A stretch of 32,710 nt of DNA from Lentisphaeria bacterium. Its GTDB lineage: Bacteria > Verrucomicrobiota > Lentisphaeria > Victivallales > Victivallaceae. Positions 1-7,195 of the stretch are shown here, piece after piece; position 1 is the stretch's first letter; every line of letters begins with the position of its first letter. The stretch lies in NCBI GenBank assembly GCA_017507125.1, contig JAFWBQ010000123.1, forward strand, positions 1 to 32,710. Reading direction: 5' to 3'. A model generated the notes under the pieces. It saw only the letters and a program-made list of their open reading frames with translations. It was not told the DNA's origin and made no database searches. The position numbers and the translations under genes are program-made.

Positions 1-134
1 CAGACCGGGATTTTGCTATTGCCTTCTTTCAGATTCCACCTCACGATGGACACCCTTGGCTTTCGCTAACAGTTCCTACTGACAAGGTCTGTATCGGACT
101 TTCACCGACGAGTCAATGCGCATGCCGCGCATAC
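1..134 (-). mobile_element. Group II intron, 5' end (class C-like domain I), truncated by window edge
   Basis: Read on the minus strand, the segment begins near 134 with GTATGCGCGGCATGCG. It continues with GGTGAAAGTCCGA, then AACTGTTAGCGAAAGCCAAGG, split here as AACTGTTAGC and GCCAAGGGTGTCC, then GAGGTGGAATCTGAAAGAAG and CGGTCTG. From memory, this order of blocks matches the start of domain I of bacterial class C introns such as the Oceanobacillus iheyensis intron. The inferred 5' splice site (G at 134) lies 4 nt after the 3' arm of the cyclohydrolase terminator (139-176), and class C introns are known to insert just downstream of intrinsic terminators. The rest of the ribozyme and any maturase gene lie outside the window, so completeness and activity cannot be judged. 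The 5' boundary is an estimate from the GUGYG-like start. Confidence 0.85.
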
Positions 135-138
135 TAAG

Positions 139-176
139 AAAGGCGCGGTCCGGAACACTCCGTTGACCGCGCCTTT
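139..176 (-). terminator. Intrinsic terminator of the cyclohydrolase gene and intron target
   Basis: A perfect 12-bp inverted repeat pairs AAAGGCGCGGTC (139-150) with GACCGCGCCTTT (165-176). The 14-nt loop contains a further CGGA/TCCG stem. On the minus strand it follows the cyclohydrolase stop codon by about 20 nt and ends in a short T run (TTTCTTA) just before the group II intron. The A/T flanks would allow some termination in both directions. Confidence 0.9.
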
Positions 177-195
177 TATATTCGGCGTAAAAGAA

Positions 196-840
196 TTATT
201 CAACCACTTTGACGCCCAGAGCGAACTCGGAGCCGTCCGCAGCGGCAAGTGCCGCCGCAGAGGTGACGGGGTTGGAAAATTCAGCAAAGATGCCGCCGTC
301 GATGACGTAGTTGACACAGCACTCTTCGCAGGCGGCGTCAAAGTCACTGGTCATCTGATCGTCGGCAGGTTTGTTGCATTCGTAGGTGGAAATGTAACGC
401 AATTCGCCGGGTTTGAGTTCAAACTCACGGACAAGGACGGCATCCTTGCGGATGATGCCCAGATAACCCACAGGACGCAGACGGCTCACTGCGGCGACAA
501 TGCGGGGAGTGTCCAGAGAGTCCTTTTCATAGTCCAGCGCCAGCAGTCCCAGAGTGAAAGCGTCGCGGACAGGCATTCCGGCGGCGATCTTTTCAGCGAT
601 GGGGTCGGTCTGGGAACCGTTGGAAACAACAGCGTATTCACCGGCGATACGGACGCAATTGTAGCTGATATAGGGGTTCTTTGCAAGATCGCCCTCAAAG
701 CCGGGACGGGGCAGAATAGCCACTTTATCCCCCTGAAGCACTGCCATACGATTGGGGAAAGAACGGGAGGAAACCCGGTAAAAGGCTCCGGCGCGTCCGG
801 ATTTGGTCATTCCGATGGCAACGATACGTCCGAGATACAT
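196..840 (-). CDS. purO: IMP cyclohydrolase, PurO type
   Basis: The product is about 214 residues. It resembles the PurO/IMP_cyclohyd family, which closes FAICAR to IMP in the last step of purine synthesis, as an alternative to the PurH cyclohydrolase domain. Near the N-terminus it has MYLGRIVAIG and then YRVSSRSFPNR, the motif I associate with this family; further blocks are GYLGIIRKD and NPVTSAAALAA. The ATG at 840 was chosen over an upstream in-frame start at 909 for three reasons. Family members begin at about this MYLGR block, a GGAG lies 9-10 nt upstream, and the predicted promoter (888-916) would put transcription initiation downstream of the longer start. There is no signal peptide, so the protein should be cytosolic. 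It is monocistronic, with its own promoter and terminator, and divergent from the M20 operon. Confidence 0.8.
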   Translation of the reverse strand: MYLGRIVAIGMTKSGRAGAFYRVSSRSFPNRMAVLQGDKVAILPRPGFEGDLAKNPYISYNCVRIAGEYAVVSNGSQTDPIAEKIAAGMPVRDAFTLGLLALDYEKDSLDTPRIVAAVSRLRPVGYLGIIRKDAVLVREFELKPGELRYISTYECNKPADDQMTSDFDAACEECCVNYVIDGGIFAEFSNPVTSAAALAAADGSEFALGVKVVE

Positions 841-887
841 AATTCCAATTCTCCATATATTAAAATTGATAAAGGTTGACGCGACAT

Positions 888-916
888 AAGATACACCCGC
901 AAAGGGCAAAACTCAA
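888..916 (-). promoter_or_regulatory. Predicted sigma70-type promoter for the cyclohydrolase gene
   Basis: On the minus strand, a -35-like TTGAGT (911-916) and a -10-like TATCTT (888-893) are separated by 17 nt. This predicts initiation near 881, about 40 nt before the ATG at 840. It is a sequence match only. Confidence 0.5.
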
Positions 917-969
917 GAGCCGATTTAAAAAAATAGTTCAAATACCTGCCGTCACCGCCTTTTTAAAGG

Positions 970-998
970 TTGCAAATTAAAGAAACTGATGCTATCTT
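970..998 (+). promoter_or_regulatory. Predicted promoter of the M20/beta-helix/M19 operon
   Basis: TTGCAA (970-975) and TATCTT (993-998) are separated by 17 nt. They lie about 30 nt upstream of the GTG start at 1029 and are divergent from the cyclohydrolase promoter. No other convincing promoter is visible before 20548, so this one may drive a transcript of about 19.6 kb. Confidence 0.5.
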
Positions 999-1028
999 AT
1001 TTGAAGTTATAAGAAATGGAGTCAAATT

Positions 1029-2339
1029 GTGGATAAGAGTGAACTGAAAAGTCTTGCATGTCAGCTTCTTGACCGGGATCAGGTGAAAATCATCGCTTCA
1101 GGTGAAAAACTTTTGCGGATGCCGGAACTTTCATATAAGGAAAACCGGACAGCCGGTTTTGCCGTTGAACACCTTGAAGGTCTGGGACTGAAAGTCAAAA
1201 AAGGCCTTGCCATAACCGGATTCCGCGCCGACGCCGCCACCGGCAGACCCGGGCCGACTCTGGGGATCCTCGGCGAACTGGATGGTCTCATCGTTCCAAA
1301 TCATGCCTTTGCAGATCCCGCGACCCATGCCGCCCACGCCTGCGGACACCATGCGGCATTCAACGCCATGCTTCACGCAGCGGCATATCTTACAGCGCCT
1401 GAGGTACTTCAGCACCTGTCAGGCACTCTTGCTTTCGTGGGGACGCCCTCGGAAGAGTGTCAGGATCAACCCTATATCGCCTCCCTTGTGCGCCAGGGGA
1501 AACTTGAGTTTTTCGGCGGGAAATCCCAAATGATCGCCGAGGGGGTCTTTGATGACATCGACCTTGCCATGATGCTCCACGCCGGGAGCGCCAACTTCAC
1601 CCCCTCCGGCTTCAACGGATTTGTGATGAAGCGTCTGATCTTCAAAGGCAGATCCGCCCACGCAGGCGCCTGTCCTGAGCGGGGAATCAATGCCATTTCC
1701 ATGATGCGCTGTGCCATGGCGATGATCGATGCCCAGCGGGATACATTCCGGGATGAGGATCATGTGCGGATCCACGGATATATCCCGGAAGGGGGCGAAG
1801 CGGTGAATGTTGTCCCCGACAACACGGTTTTTACATTACAGGTCCGCGCCGGTTCCCCGGAGGCCATTGAAGATGCCTCTGCCAAAGTGGACCGCTGCGT
1901 CCGCGCCGCCGCCATTGCTTTCGGCGGTGAAAGCGAAGTGCAGAACATCTTCGGATTCATGCCCCTTGTGCCTTACAGCGATTTTGATGCGCTCCATGAA
2001 GAGAACGTCCGTCTGGTCGCTCCTGACGCCCCCTTTACGAGAGGCATCTACCGTCCTTCATCCACAGACATGGGTGATGTCAGCATGATCCGTCCCTCCC
2101 TTCACGCCTACTTCAGGGGCTTTGAAGGGAGCGCCCATACAGACACCTTTCTTGCCGCCGATAAAAAGGCCGCATACGTTGACTCTGTCAAATACCTTGT
2201 GCTCAATACCATAGACCTTTTGTACGGCGATGCGGAAAAAGGACTCCGGATCGCCTCGCTGCCCACGCCTATGAGCAAACAGGAGTATATAAAAGCCATG
2301 CACAGTTTTTCATCTGTAAAAAAATTCAGTAACCAATAA
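1029..2339 (+). CDS. M20-family metallo-amidohydrolase (AbgB/M20D-like)
   Basis: The product is 436 residues with the layout of M20D amidohydrolases, zinc or manganese enzymes that cut amide bonds in N-acyl amino acids, p-aminobenzoyl-glutamate or small peptides. Visible motifs are GELDG (82-86), HACGHH (103-108), GTPSEE with the catalytic and ligand Glu pair (142-143), LHAG, the dimerisation-domain signature GRSAHAG, and SSTDMGDVS followed by a late His-containing block. There is no signal peptide, so it is probably cytosolic. The start is GTG at 1029, with GGAG seven bases upstream. It is the first gene of the operon; its stop is 12 nt before the first beta-helix gene, which has a strong ribosome binding site. 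The motifs make the family call firm, but they do not fix the substrate. Confidence 0.88.
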   Translation: MDKSELKSLACQLLDRDQVKIIASGEKLLRMPELSYKENRTAGFAVEHLEGLGLKVKKGLAITGFRADAATGRPGPTLGILGELDGLIVPNHAFADPATHAAHACGHHAAFNAMLHAAAYLTAPEVLQHLSGTLAFVGTPSEECQDQPYIASLVRQGKLEFFGGKSQMIAEGVFDDIDLAMMLHAGSANFTPSGFNGFVMKRLIFKGRSAHAGACPERGINAISMMRCAMAMIDAQRDTFRDEDHVRIHGYIPEGGEAVNVVPDNTVFTLQVRAGSPEAIEDASAKVDRCVRAAAIAFGGESEVQNIFGFMPLVPYSDFDALHEENVRLVAPDAPFTRGIYRPSSTDMGDVSMIRPSLHAYFRGFEGSAHTDTFLAADKKAAYVDSVKYLVLNTIDLLYGDAEKGLRIASLPTPMSKQEYIKAMHSFSSVKKFSNQ

Positions 2340-2347
2340 AGAGGAGG
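2340..2347 (+). promoter_or_regulatory. Strong ribosome binding site of beta-helix copy 1
   Basis: AGAGGAGG starts directly after the TAA of the M20 gene and lies 4 nt before the ATG at 2352. It is the only free-standing Shine-Dalgarno in the array; the other copies use ones embedded in the previous coding sequence. Confidence 0.75.
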
Positions 2348-2351
2348 AAAA

Positions 2352-4772
2352 ATGAAAAAACTTTTAACACTGACCGCCTTGTGTGCCATCTTTTCGTTGT
2401 GGGGCGTAAAAGTCTCTGATTACGGCGCAGGTCCCATGCTGAAACCTGCCCGGACATTTTACGTTTCTTTGAAAGGAAACGACAAGAATGACGGCAGATC
2501 CCTTGCCAAAGCCTTCCGCACCATTGGGAAAGGCGCGTCCCAGCTCCGTGCGGGGGATACGCTTCTTATTGATGAGGGGGAATACTTTGAGCCTGAGATC
2601 CGGATCAATGTGAAAGAAGATTTTGTCGGTTACGATCTTCAGTGCGGCAAACCCGGTTCCCCCATCCGCATCATGGGTATGAAAGGGAAAAAAGCGGTCA
2701 TCGTGGGCGGCGAAAAACTTTTCAACGGCAGAAAGGAGGGGCCTGTTTATGTCTTCCCCTGCAAAAGGGCGCCTCTTTACAATATGATCCATGAGCTCCC
2801 TTCCGGAATCGAGCTTCAGCGCGTCCCCGTTCTTGAAGCGGCAAAAGAGCTGGCAGGAACTTATTACCTTGATGAAAAAAAACAACTTCTTTACGTTCAC
2901 TTTGCCGCCGCAGAACAAAAGGGAGTTTCTCTCCTCAGACACCGTGTTTCTCTGCGGGTACACGGCAGTTACATCCATATTGAAAACCTCACCTTCATGT
3001 ACAGCGGCGAACCGATCCTTGTCCGCATGAACCGCCCTTATGACAAAAACAAGGCAAGCCACGTCACCGTCACAAACTGCTCCTTTTATCACAACACCGC
3101 CTGCGGCATCATCTTTGACGGCGCTTCATGGAGTCTGATCAAAAACAACCGCGCCGCCCATAATACCTACCGGGGCAACTATATGACCCTGACCAAGGCC
3201 CATGACAATCTGATCATCGGAAACTGGAGCGGTCCCACTTTCTGCTCACTCCGCCACCGTACGCCTCAGGAGCTGAACTTCGGCATCAACCACTACGGCA
3301 AGCAGAGTCCCCGGAATCATGTGATCGCCAACTATGTGGAATCAAAGCCTTCATTCCGCTGGAAATCCGGTTCCCCCCATGGCGTTGTCAGCGACAACAT
3401 CTTCTTCGGCAGTTTCAGAGGCGATTCAAAGCCGGTTCCCGGCATCATCACCCGCAATCTTTTCAAAGGCACTGTTGCCTGGCACGGTCTCGGCGGGCCG
3501 GATTCCTGGGATCACACATTCAAAGGGACCATTATAAAATTTTCCGGCAACTTCCGTAAAGAAGCTGACTTCAAACCTCTTCATCCGGAGCTGGTAAAGG
3601 CAAAAGCACTGAAAGTAAAGCTGCCTGAACCCAAATTCCCCGCAGTCACCTTCAAGGAGCTGAAAGCGCAATACATTTCCAACGACGGCGCCGTCATCAC
3701 CTGGAAAACCCCCGACTGCGACGGATGGGGAAGTGTCCAGTATTGGCCCACCGGCAGAAAAAAGATCCGCACCGCCATTTCCAGCTCTCAGGGTTCTGTC
3801 CACAGACTCGGACTGGAAGGTCTTTCACCCAACACTCAATACACCTACAAAGCCTTCTTCCGCAGCCGCCGCGGCGGTGCCACTGTCGGTTCGGCAGAGG
3901 GCACTTTCAAAACCGCAGCTGCCCCCCGTGCAGCCAAAGTGTGGGAAGTCGGCCCCGGGAAACTCACTCTTGAAGAGGTCTCCTGTGCCGTTCTCCCCGG
4001 CGACACTGTGAAACTGCTCCCCGGAGTCCACACCGGTCAGTTCATTCCTCTGCGCGCAGGCACTCCGGAAAAACCCATCACCATCACCGGCAACAGAAAA
4101 GCTGTCATTGATGCAAAAGGTTTTTATTCCCCCTCCATTTCTCTCTACCACAAAGGGCACTTCATCATTGACGGAATCAAGTTCATCAACGGTGACACGA
4201 CCACAAGAAAGGATATCATCCGTCTTTCCTACGCTCCCGGCGTGACGGTCCGCAACTGCTATTCCGAATCCGACTGGCGCGCCGGAGGCTTCATCACCGC
4301 CGGCAAGTCCCCCGGTCTGACCGTTGAAAACAATGTGATTGTGGATGGGGACTACCCCCTCAACATTTCTGACGGAAACATCAAAGTCATCAACAACACC
4401 ATCGTCAATGCGGTCATGGTCTCTCTGCTTTTCTGGAGTCCTGCCAATGTTGAGATCAGAAACAACATTTTCTACCGTCCCTGTGTTGACAACAAGCGGA
4501 ACCCCGCTCTGCTTTTCCACAATGTCAAGGGAAAAATTGTTTCTGACGGAAACGTTTTCTGGTCCCCCATCAAAGAGCATCCCACCGGTGGATGGATCAG
4601 AGACGGCAAGGCAAAGACCCTCATTAACTCCAAAACTCTTGCCGAATGGCAGAAACTTTCAGGCATGGATAAGACAAGTATTCATGCCGATCCCATGTTC
4701 GTTGACGTTAAAAACAGAGATTTCCGGCTCAAACCCGGTTCCCCTGCGAAAGGCAAGGGGGCAACGTTGTGA
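2352..4772 (+). CDS. Secreted double beta-helix/FN3 protein, array copy 1
   Basis: The product is 806 residues. A signal peptide-like N-terminus (1 to about 22) is followed by DYGAGPMLKP and a first right-handed beta-helix region (about 37-400) that opens with FYVSLKGNDKNDG and RAGDTLLI. Then comes an FN3-like domain (about 433-522; SNDGAVITW, LSPNTQYTYKAFF), a second beta-helix (about 532-770; PGDTVKLLPG, NNIFYRPC), and the tail DFRLKPGSPAKGKGATL. The combination suggests an extracellular polysaccharide-active or -binding protein, but I cannot place it in a named lyase or hydrolase family. In the region between FN3 and the first helix this copy (HGLGGPDSWDH) matches none of the other six closely, so it may be an early-diverging copy. 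It has ATG with a strong RBS. The last codons carry AAGGGGG (4755-4761), the probable RBS of copy 2. Confidence 0.82.
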   Translation: MKKLLTLTALCAIFSLWGVKVSDYGAGPMLKPARTFYVSLKGNDKNDGRSLAKAFRTIGKGASQLRAGDTLLIDEGEYFEPEIRINVKEDFVGYDLQCGKPGSPIRIMGMKGKKAVIVGGEKLFNGRKEGPVYVFPCKRAPLYNMIHELPSGIELQRVPVLEAAKELAGTYYLDEKKQLLYVHFAAAEQKGVSLLRHRVSLRVHGSYIHIENLTFMYSGEPILVRMNRPYDKNKASHVTVTNCSFYHNTACGIIFDGASWSLIKNNRAAHNTYRGNYMTLTKAHDNLIIGNWSGPTFCSLRHRTPQELNFGINHYGKQSPRNHVIANYVESKPSFRWKSGSPHGVVSDNIFFGSFRGDSKPVPGIITRNLFKGTVAWHGLGGPDSWDHTFKGTIIKFSGNFRKEADFKPLHPELVKAKALKVKLPEPKFPAVTFKELKAQYISNDGAVITWKTPDCDGWGSVQYWPTGRKKIRTAISSSQGSVHRLGLEGLSPNTQYTYKAFFRSRRGGATVGSAEGTFKTAAAPRAAKVWEVGPGKLTLEEVSCAVLPGDTVKLLPGVHTGQFIPLRAGTPEKPITITGNRKAVIDAKGFYSPSISLYHKGHFIIDGIKFINGDTTTRKDIIRLSYAPGVTVRNCYSESDWRAGGFITAGKSPGLTVENNVIVDGDYPLNISDGNIKVINNTIVNAVMVSLLFWSPANVEIRNNIFYRPCVDNKRNPALLFHNVKGKIVSDGNVFWSPIKEHPTGGWIRDGKAKTLINSKTLAEWQKLSGMDKTSIHADPMFVDVKNRDFRLKPGSPAKGKGATL

Positions 4773-7195
4773 AAAAGTTTCTCTTTGCAGCTTCTCTTTT
4801 GAGTACACTTGCGGTTTCAGCTGTCAACTGCGCCGACTACGGGGCAGGTCCCATGCTGAAACCTGCCCAGACCTTTTATGTTTCCACCAAAGGCAGCAAT
4901 AAAAATGACGGAAAGTCCCTCAAAAGGGCGTTCCGCTCCATTGAGTACGGAGCATCAAAACTCCGTGCCGGCGATACGCTTCTCATTGAGGGCGGGGAAT
5001 ATTTCGGAGAACAGATCCAGCTCAATGTAAAAGAAGGCACCACAGGCTTTTCAGAGCAGTGCGGCCGCCCCGGATCCCCCATCCGCATCATGGGCATGAA
5101 AGGCCACAACGTGATCCTCAGGGGCGGCACACACCTTAAACGCCCCGCCGATTCCAAAGGACAGCTCTGCAAGTTCAAATTCTCAGGACGCCTCTGGAAA
5201 AAGCTCATCCACGAACTTCCCGCCGGAACCGAACTTCAGTATGTCCGTTCCCCGGAGGTGGTCAGGGAGTATCCCGGCACCTTCTGTTATGATGAAAAGA
5301 AAAAAGAGCTGCTTGTTCACTTTGCCGCCCTGGAGCAGACAGGGGTATCCGTAATGAAAGGCCGCGTGGGAGTGCGGATCCACGGCAGTTATGTCCATGT
5401 TGAAAATCTCACCTTCACCCACTACAGCGAACCCATCTATGTCCGCATGAACCGCCCCTATGAGAAAAATAAGGCATCCCATATCACCATTCAGAACTGC
5501 AACTTTTACTGGAACACCCTTGCCGGAGTCATCCTTGACGGCGCCAGCTGGAGTCTGGTCAGAAACAACCGGGGTGCCTGCAACACCGACCGGGGAAACT
5601 TTCTCAATCTTTCCCGTGCCCATGACAACCTTTTCACCGGCAACTGGAGCGGTCCTGTGCCCCAGACTTTGCGCCATCTCCGCGACAATGATACCAACTA
5701 CGGCATCAACAGCTACGGCGGCAGACCGCCCCGGAACCATGTCATCGCCAATCTGATAGAATCCTCTCTGGGGTTCCGCTGGAAAGCTGCGGGAGAGGGG
5801 AATATTTTCAGCGACAACATCGTTCACGGAATATTTCATGTTGAGAGCGCTCCCACCTCCGTTACGGTCAAGAACAACTTTTTCGGCGGCCGCTTCAGCT
5901 GGCCCGGCATCTGCGGTTACAACGGCTGGGAGCAGGATTTGAAAAACACGCCCGTCAAATTCAGCGGCAACGTGCGGAAACTTTCTGAGTTCAAGTCCGC
6001 TCATCCGGAGCTGCTCAAAGCAAAATCCCTGAAACTTGAACTGCCCAAAGTCCGTTTTCCTGAGGTCACGTTCAAAAATATGCGGGTGGAGCATATCACC
6101 GATGAAAGCGCTGTTTTCAAGTGGCAGACACCTGAATGCGACGGATTCCCCTCTGTTGCCCTCAGAGCAAAAGGAGAGCGGAAGATCCGTTACTTTGCCT
6201 CAGGGATCCAGGGGAGCAATCATGCCGTGGGACTTACCGGACTCAAACCGGATACCGAATACATCGTCAACGCCCACTTCAACAACCGCCGGGGCAGAAA
6301 GACAACAGAGTGCACTGAAAAAATCACTTTCAAAACCGCCTCCGCCCTGCGAGCGCCGAAGATCCTTGAAGTCGGTCCCGGCAAACTCACTCTTGAAGAG
6401 GCTGCCTGCGCCGCCATTCCGGGAGATACCGTCAAACTTCTCCCCGGAGTCCATCACGGCAGATTCATCCCTGTCCGCAGCGGCAAGCCCGGCAAACCCA
6501 TCACCCTTACAGGCGGGGGCAAAGCCACCATTGACGCTCAGCATTTTTACTCTCACTCCATTCTGATCCGCAAAAGGGAACACATCATCATTGACGGCAT
6601 CAACTTCATCAATCCGGATGAAACAGTACGCAAAGGAGTCATTCTGGTTGAGGGGGGGAGCAATATCACCGTCAGAAACTGCCGCGCAGATGTGCCATGG
6701 ACCGCCGGAAACTTTCTCACCTTCAACAATGCCCCCGGTTCTGTGGCTCAAAACAATATCATCCGGGGAGGCGATTATCCCATCACCGTCAGCGGCAAAG
6801 GGGTGAAGATCCTCAACAACACATTTGTTGATGCCACCATGCTGACCATCATGTGCTGGAGTTCTTCAGATATTGAGATCAGGAACAACATTTTTTACCG
6901 TCCCTGTGTGCCCAGCAAGAAAAATCAGGCGCTGCTCTTCCACGATCCGGGTAAAAACATCGTTTCTGACGGCAATGTTTACTGGTCGCCCTACAAATAC
7001 CACACCGTCGGCGGCAGGATCCGCGACAGTAAGAGCAAAATTATTTTCGCCTCCAACACTCTTGAAGAGTGGCAGAAATACTCCGGGCAGGATAAGACAA
7101 GCATCCACGCCGATCCCATGTTCGTTGACTATGAAAAGGGAGATTTCCGCCTGAAACCCGGATCGCCCGCAAAAGGTAAAGGAGCTTCATTGTGA
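4769..7195 (+). CDS. Secreted double beta-helix/FN3 protein, array copy 2
   Basis: The product is 808 residues with the same order as copy 1: signal peptide (about 1-21), N-terminal beta-helix, FN3-like domain (about 434-525; TDESAVFKWQ, LKPDTEYIVNAHF), second beta-helix, and DFRLKPGSPAKGKGASL. It starts with GTG overlapping the TGA of copy 1 (GTGA), 7 nt after AAGGGGG. The Cys in the signal region (AVNCAD) is not in a good lipobox, so a soluble secreted protein is more likely than a lipoprotein. Its central region is most like copy 4: both have GEGNIF, DNIV and FHVES blocks and GNFLNL. It also shares a run of more than 40 nt with copy 3, coding for NYGINSYGGRPPRNH. AAAGGAG at 7178-7184 serves the next copy. 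Confidence 0.82.
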   Translation: MKKFLFAASLLSTLAVSAVNCADYGAGPMLKPAQTFYVSTKGSNKNDGKSLKRAFRSIEYGASKLRAGDTLLIEGGEYFGEQIQLNVKEGTTGFSEQCGRPGSPIRIMGMKGHNVILRGGTHLKRPADSKGQLCKFKFSGRLWKKLIHELPAGTELQYVRSPEVVREYPGTFCYDEKKKELLVHFAALEQTGVSVMKGRVGVRIHGSYVHVENLTFTHYSEPIYVRMNRPYEKNKASHITIQNCNFYWNTLAGVILDGASWSLVRNNRGACNTDRGNFLNLSRAHDNLFTGNWSGPVPQTLRHLRDNDTNYGINSYGGRPPRNHVIANLIESSLGFRWKAAGEGNIFSDNIVHGIFHVESAPTSVTVKNNFFGGRFSWPGICGYNGWEQDLKNTPVKFSGNVRKLSEFKSAHPELLKAKSLKLELPKVRFPEVTFKNMRVEHITDESAVFKWQTPECDGFPSVALRAKGERKIRYFASGIQGSNHAVGLTGLKPDTEYIVNAHFNNRRGRKTTECTEKITFKTASALRAPKILEVGPGKLTLEEAACAAIPGDTVKLLPGVHHGRFIPVRSGKPGKPITLTGGGKATIDAQHFYSHSILIRKREHIIIDGINFINPDETVRKGVILVEGGSNITVRNCRADVPWTAGNFLTFNNAPGSVAQNNIIRGGDYPITVSGKGVKILNNTFVDATMLTIMCWSSSDIEIRNNIFYRPCVPSKKNQALLFHDPGKNIVSDGNVYWSPYKYHTVGGRIRDSKSKIIFASNTLEEWQKYSGQDKTSIHADPMFVDYEKGDFRLKPGSPAKGKGASL

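Noticed and set aside
163..879. Plus-strand open frame of 238 codons opposite the cyclohydrolase gene
   Set aside because: It is fully antisense to a gene with clear family motifs, promoter and terminator, and its protein is low-complexity and unrecognisable.
4769..4840. Lipoprotein signal in copy 2 (Cys in AVNCAD)
   Set aside because: The residues before the Cys do not fit a lipobox (Asn at -1, Val at -2), and the other copies have no Cys there.
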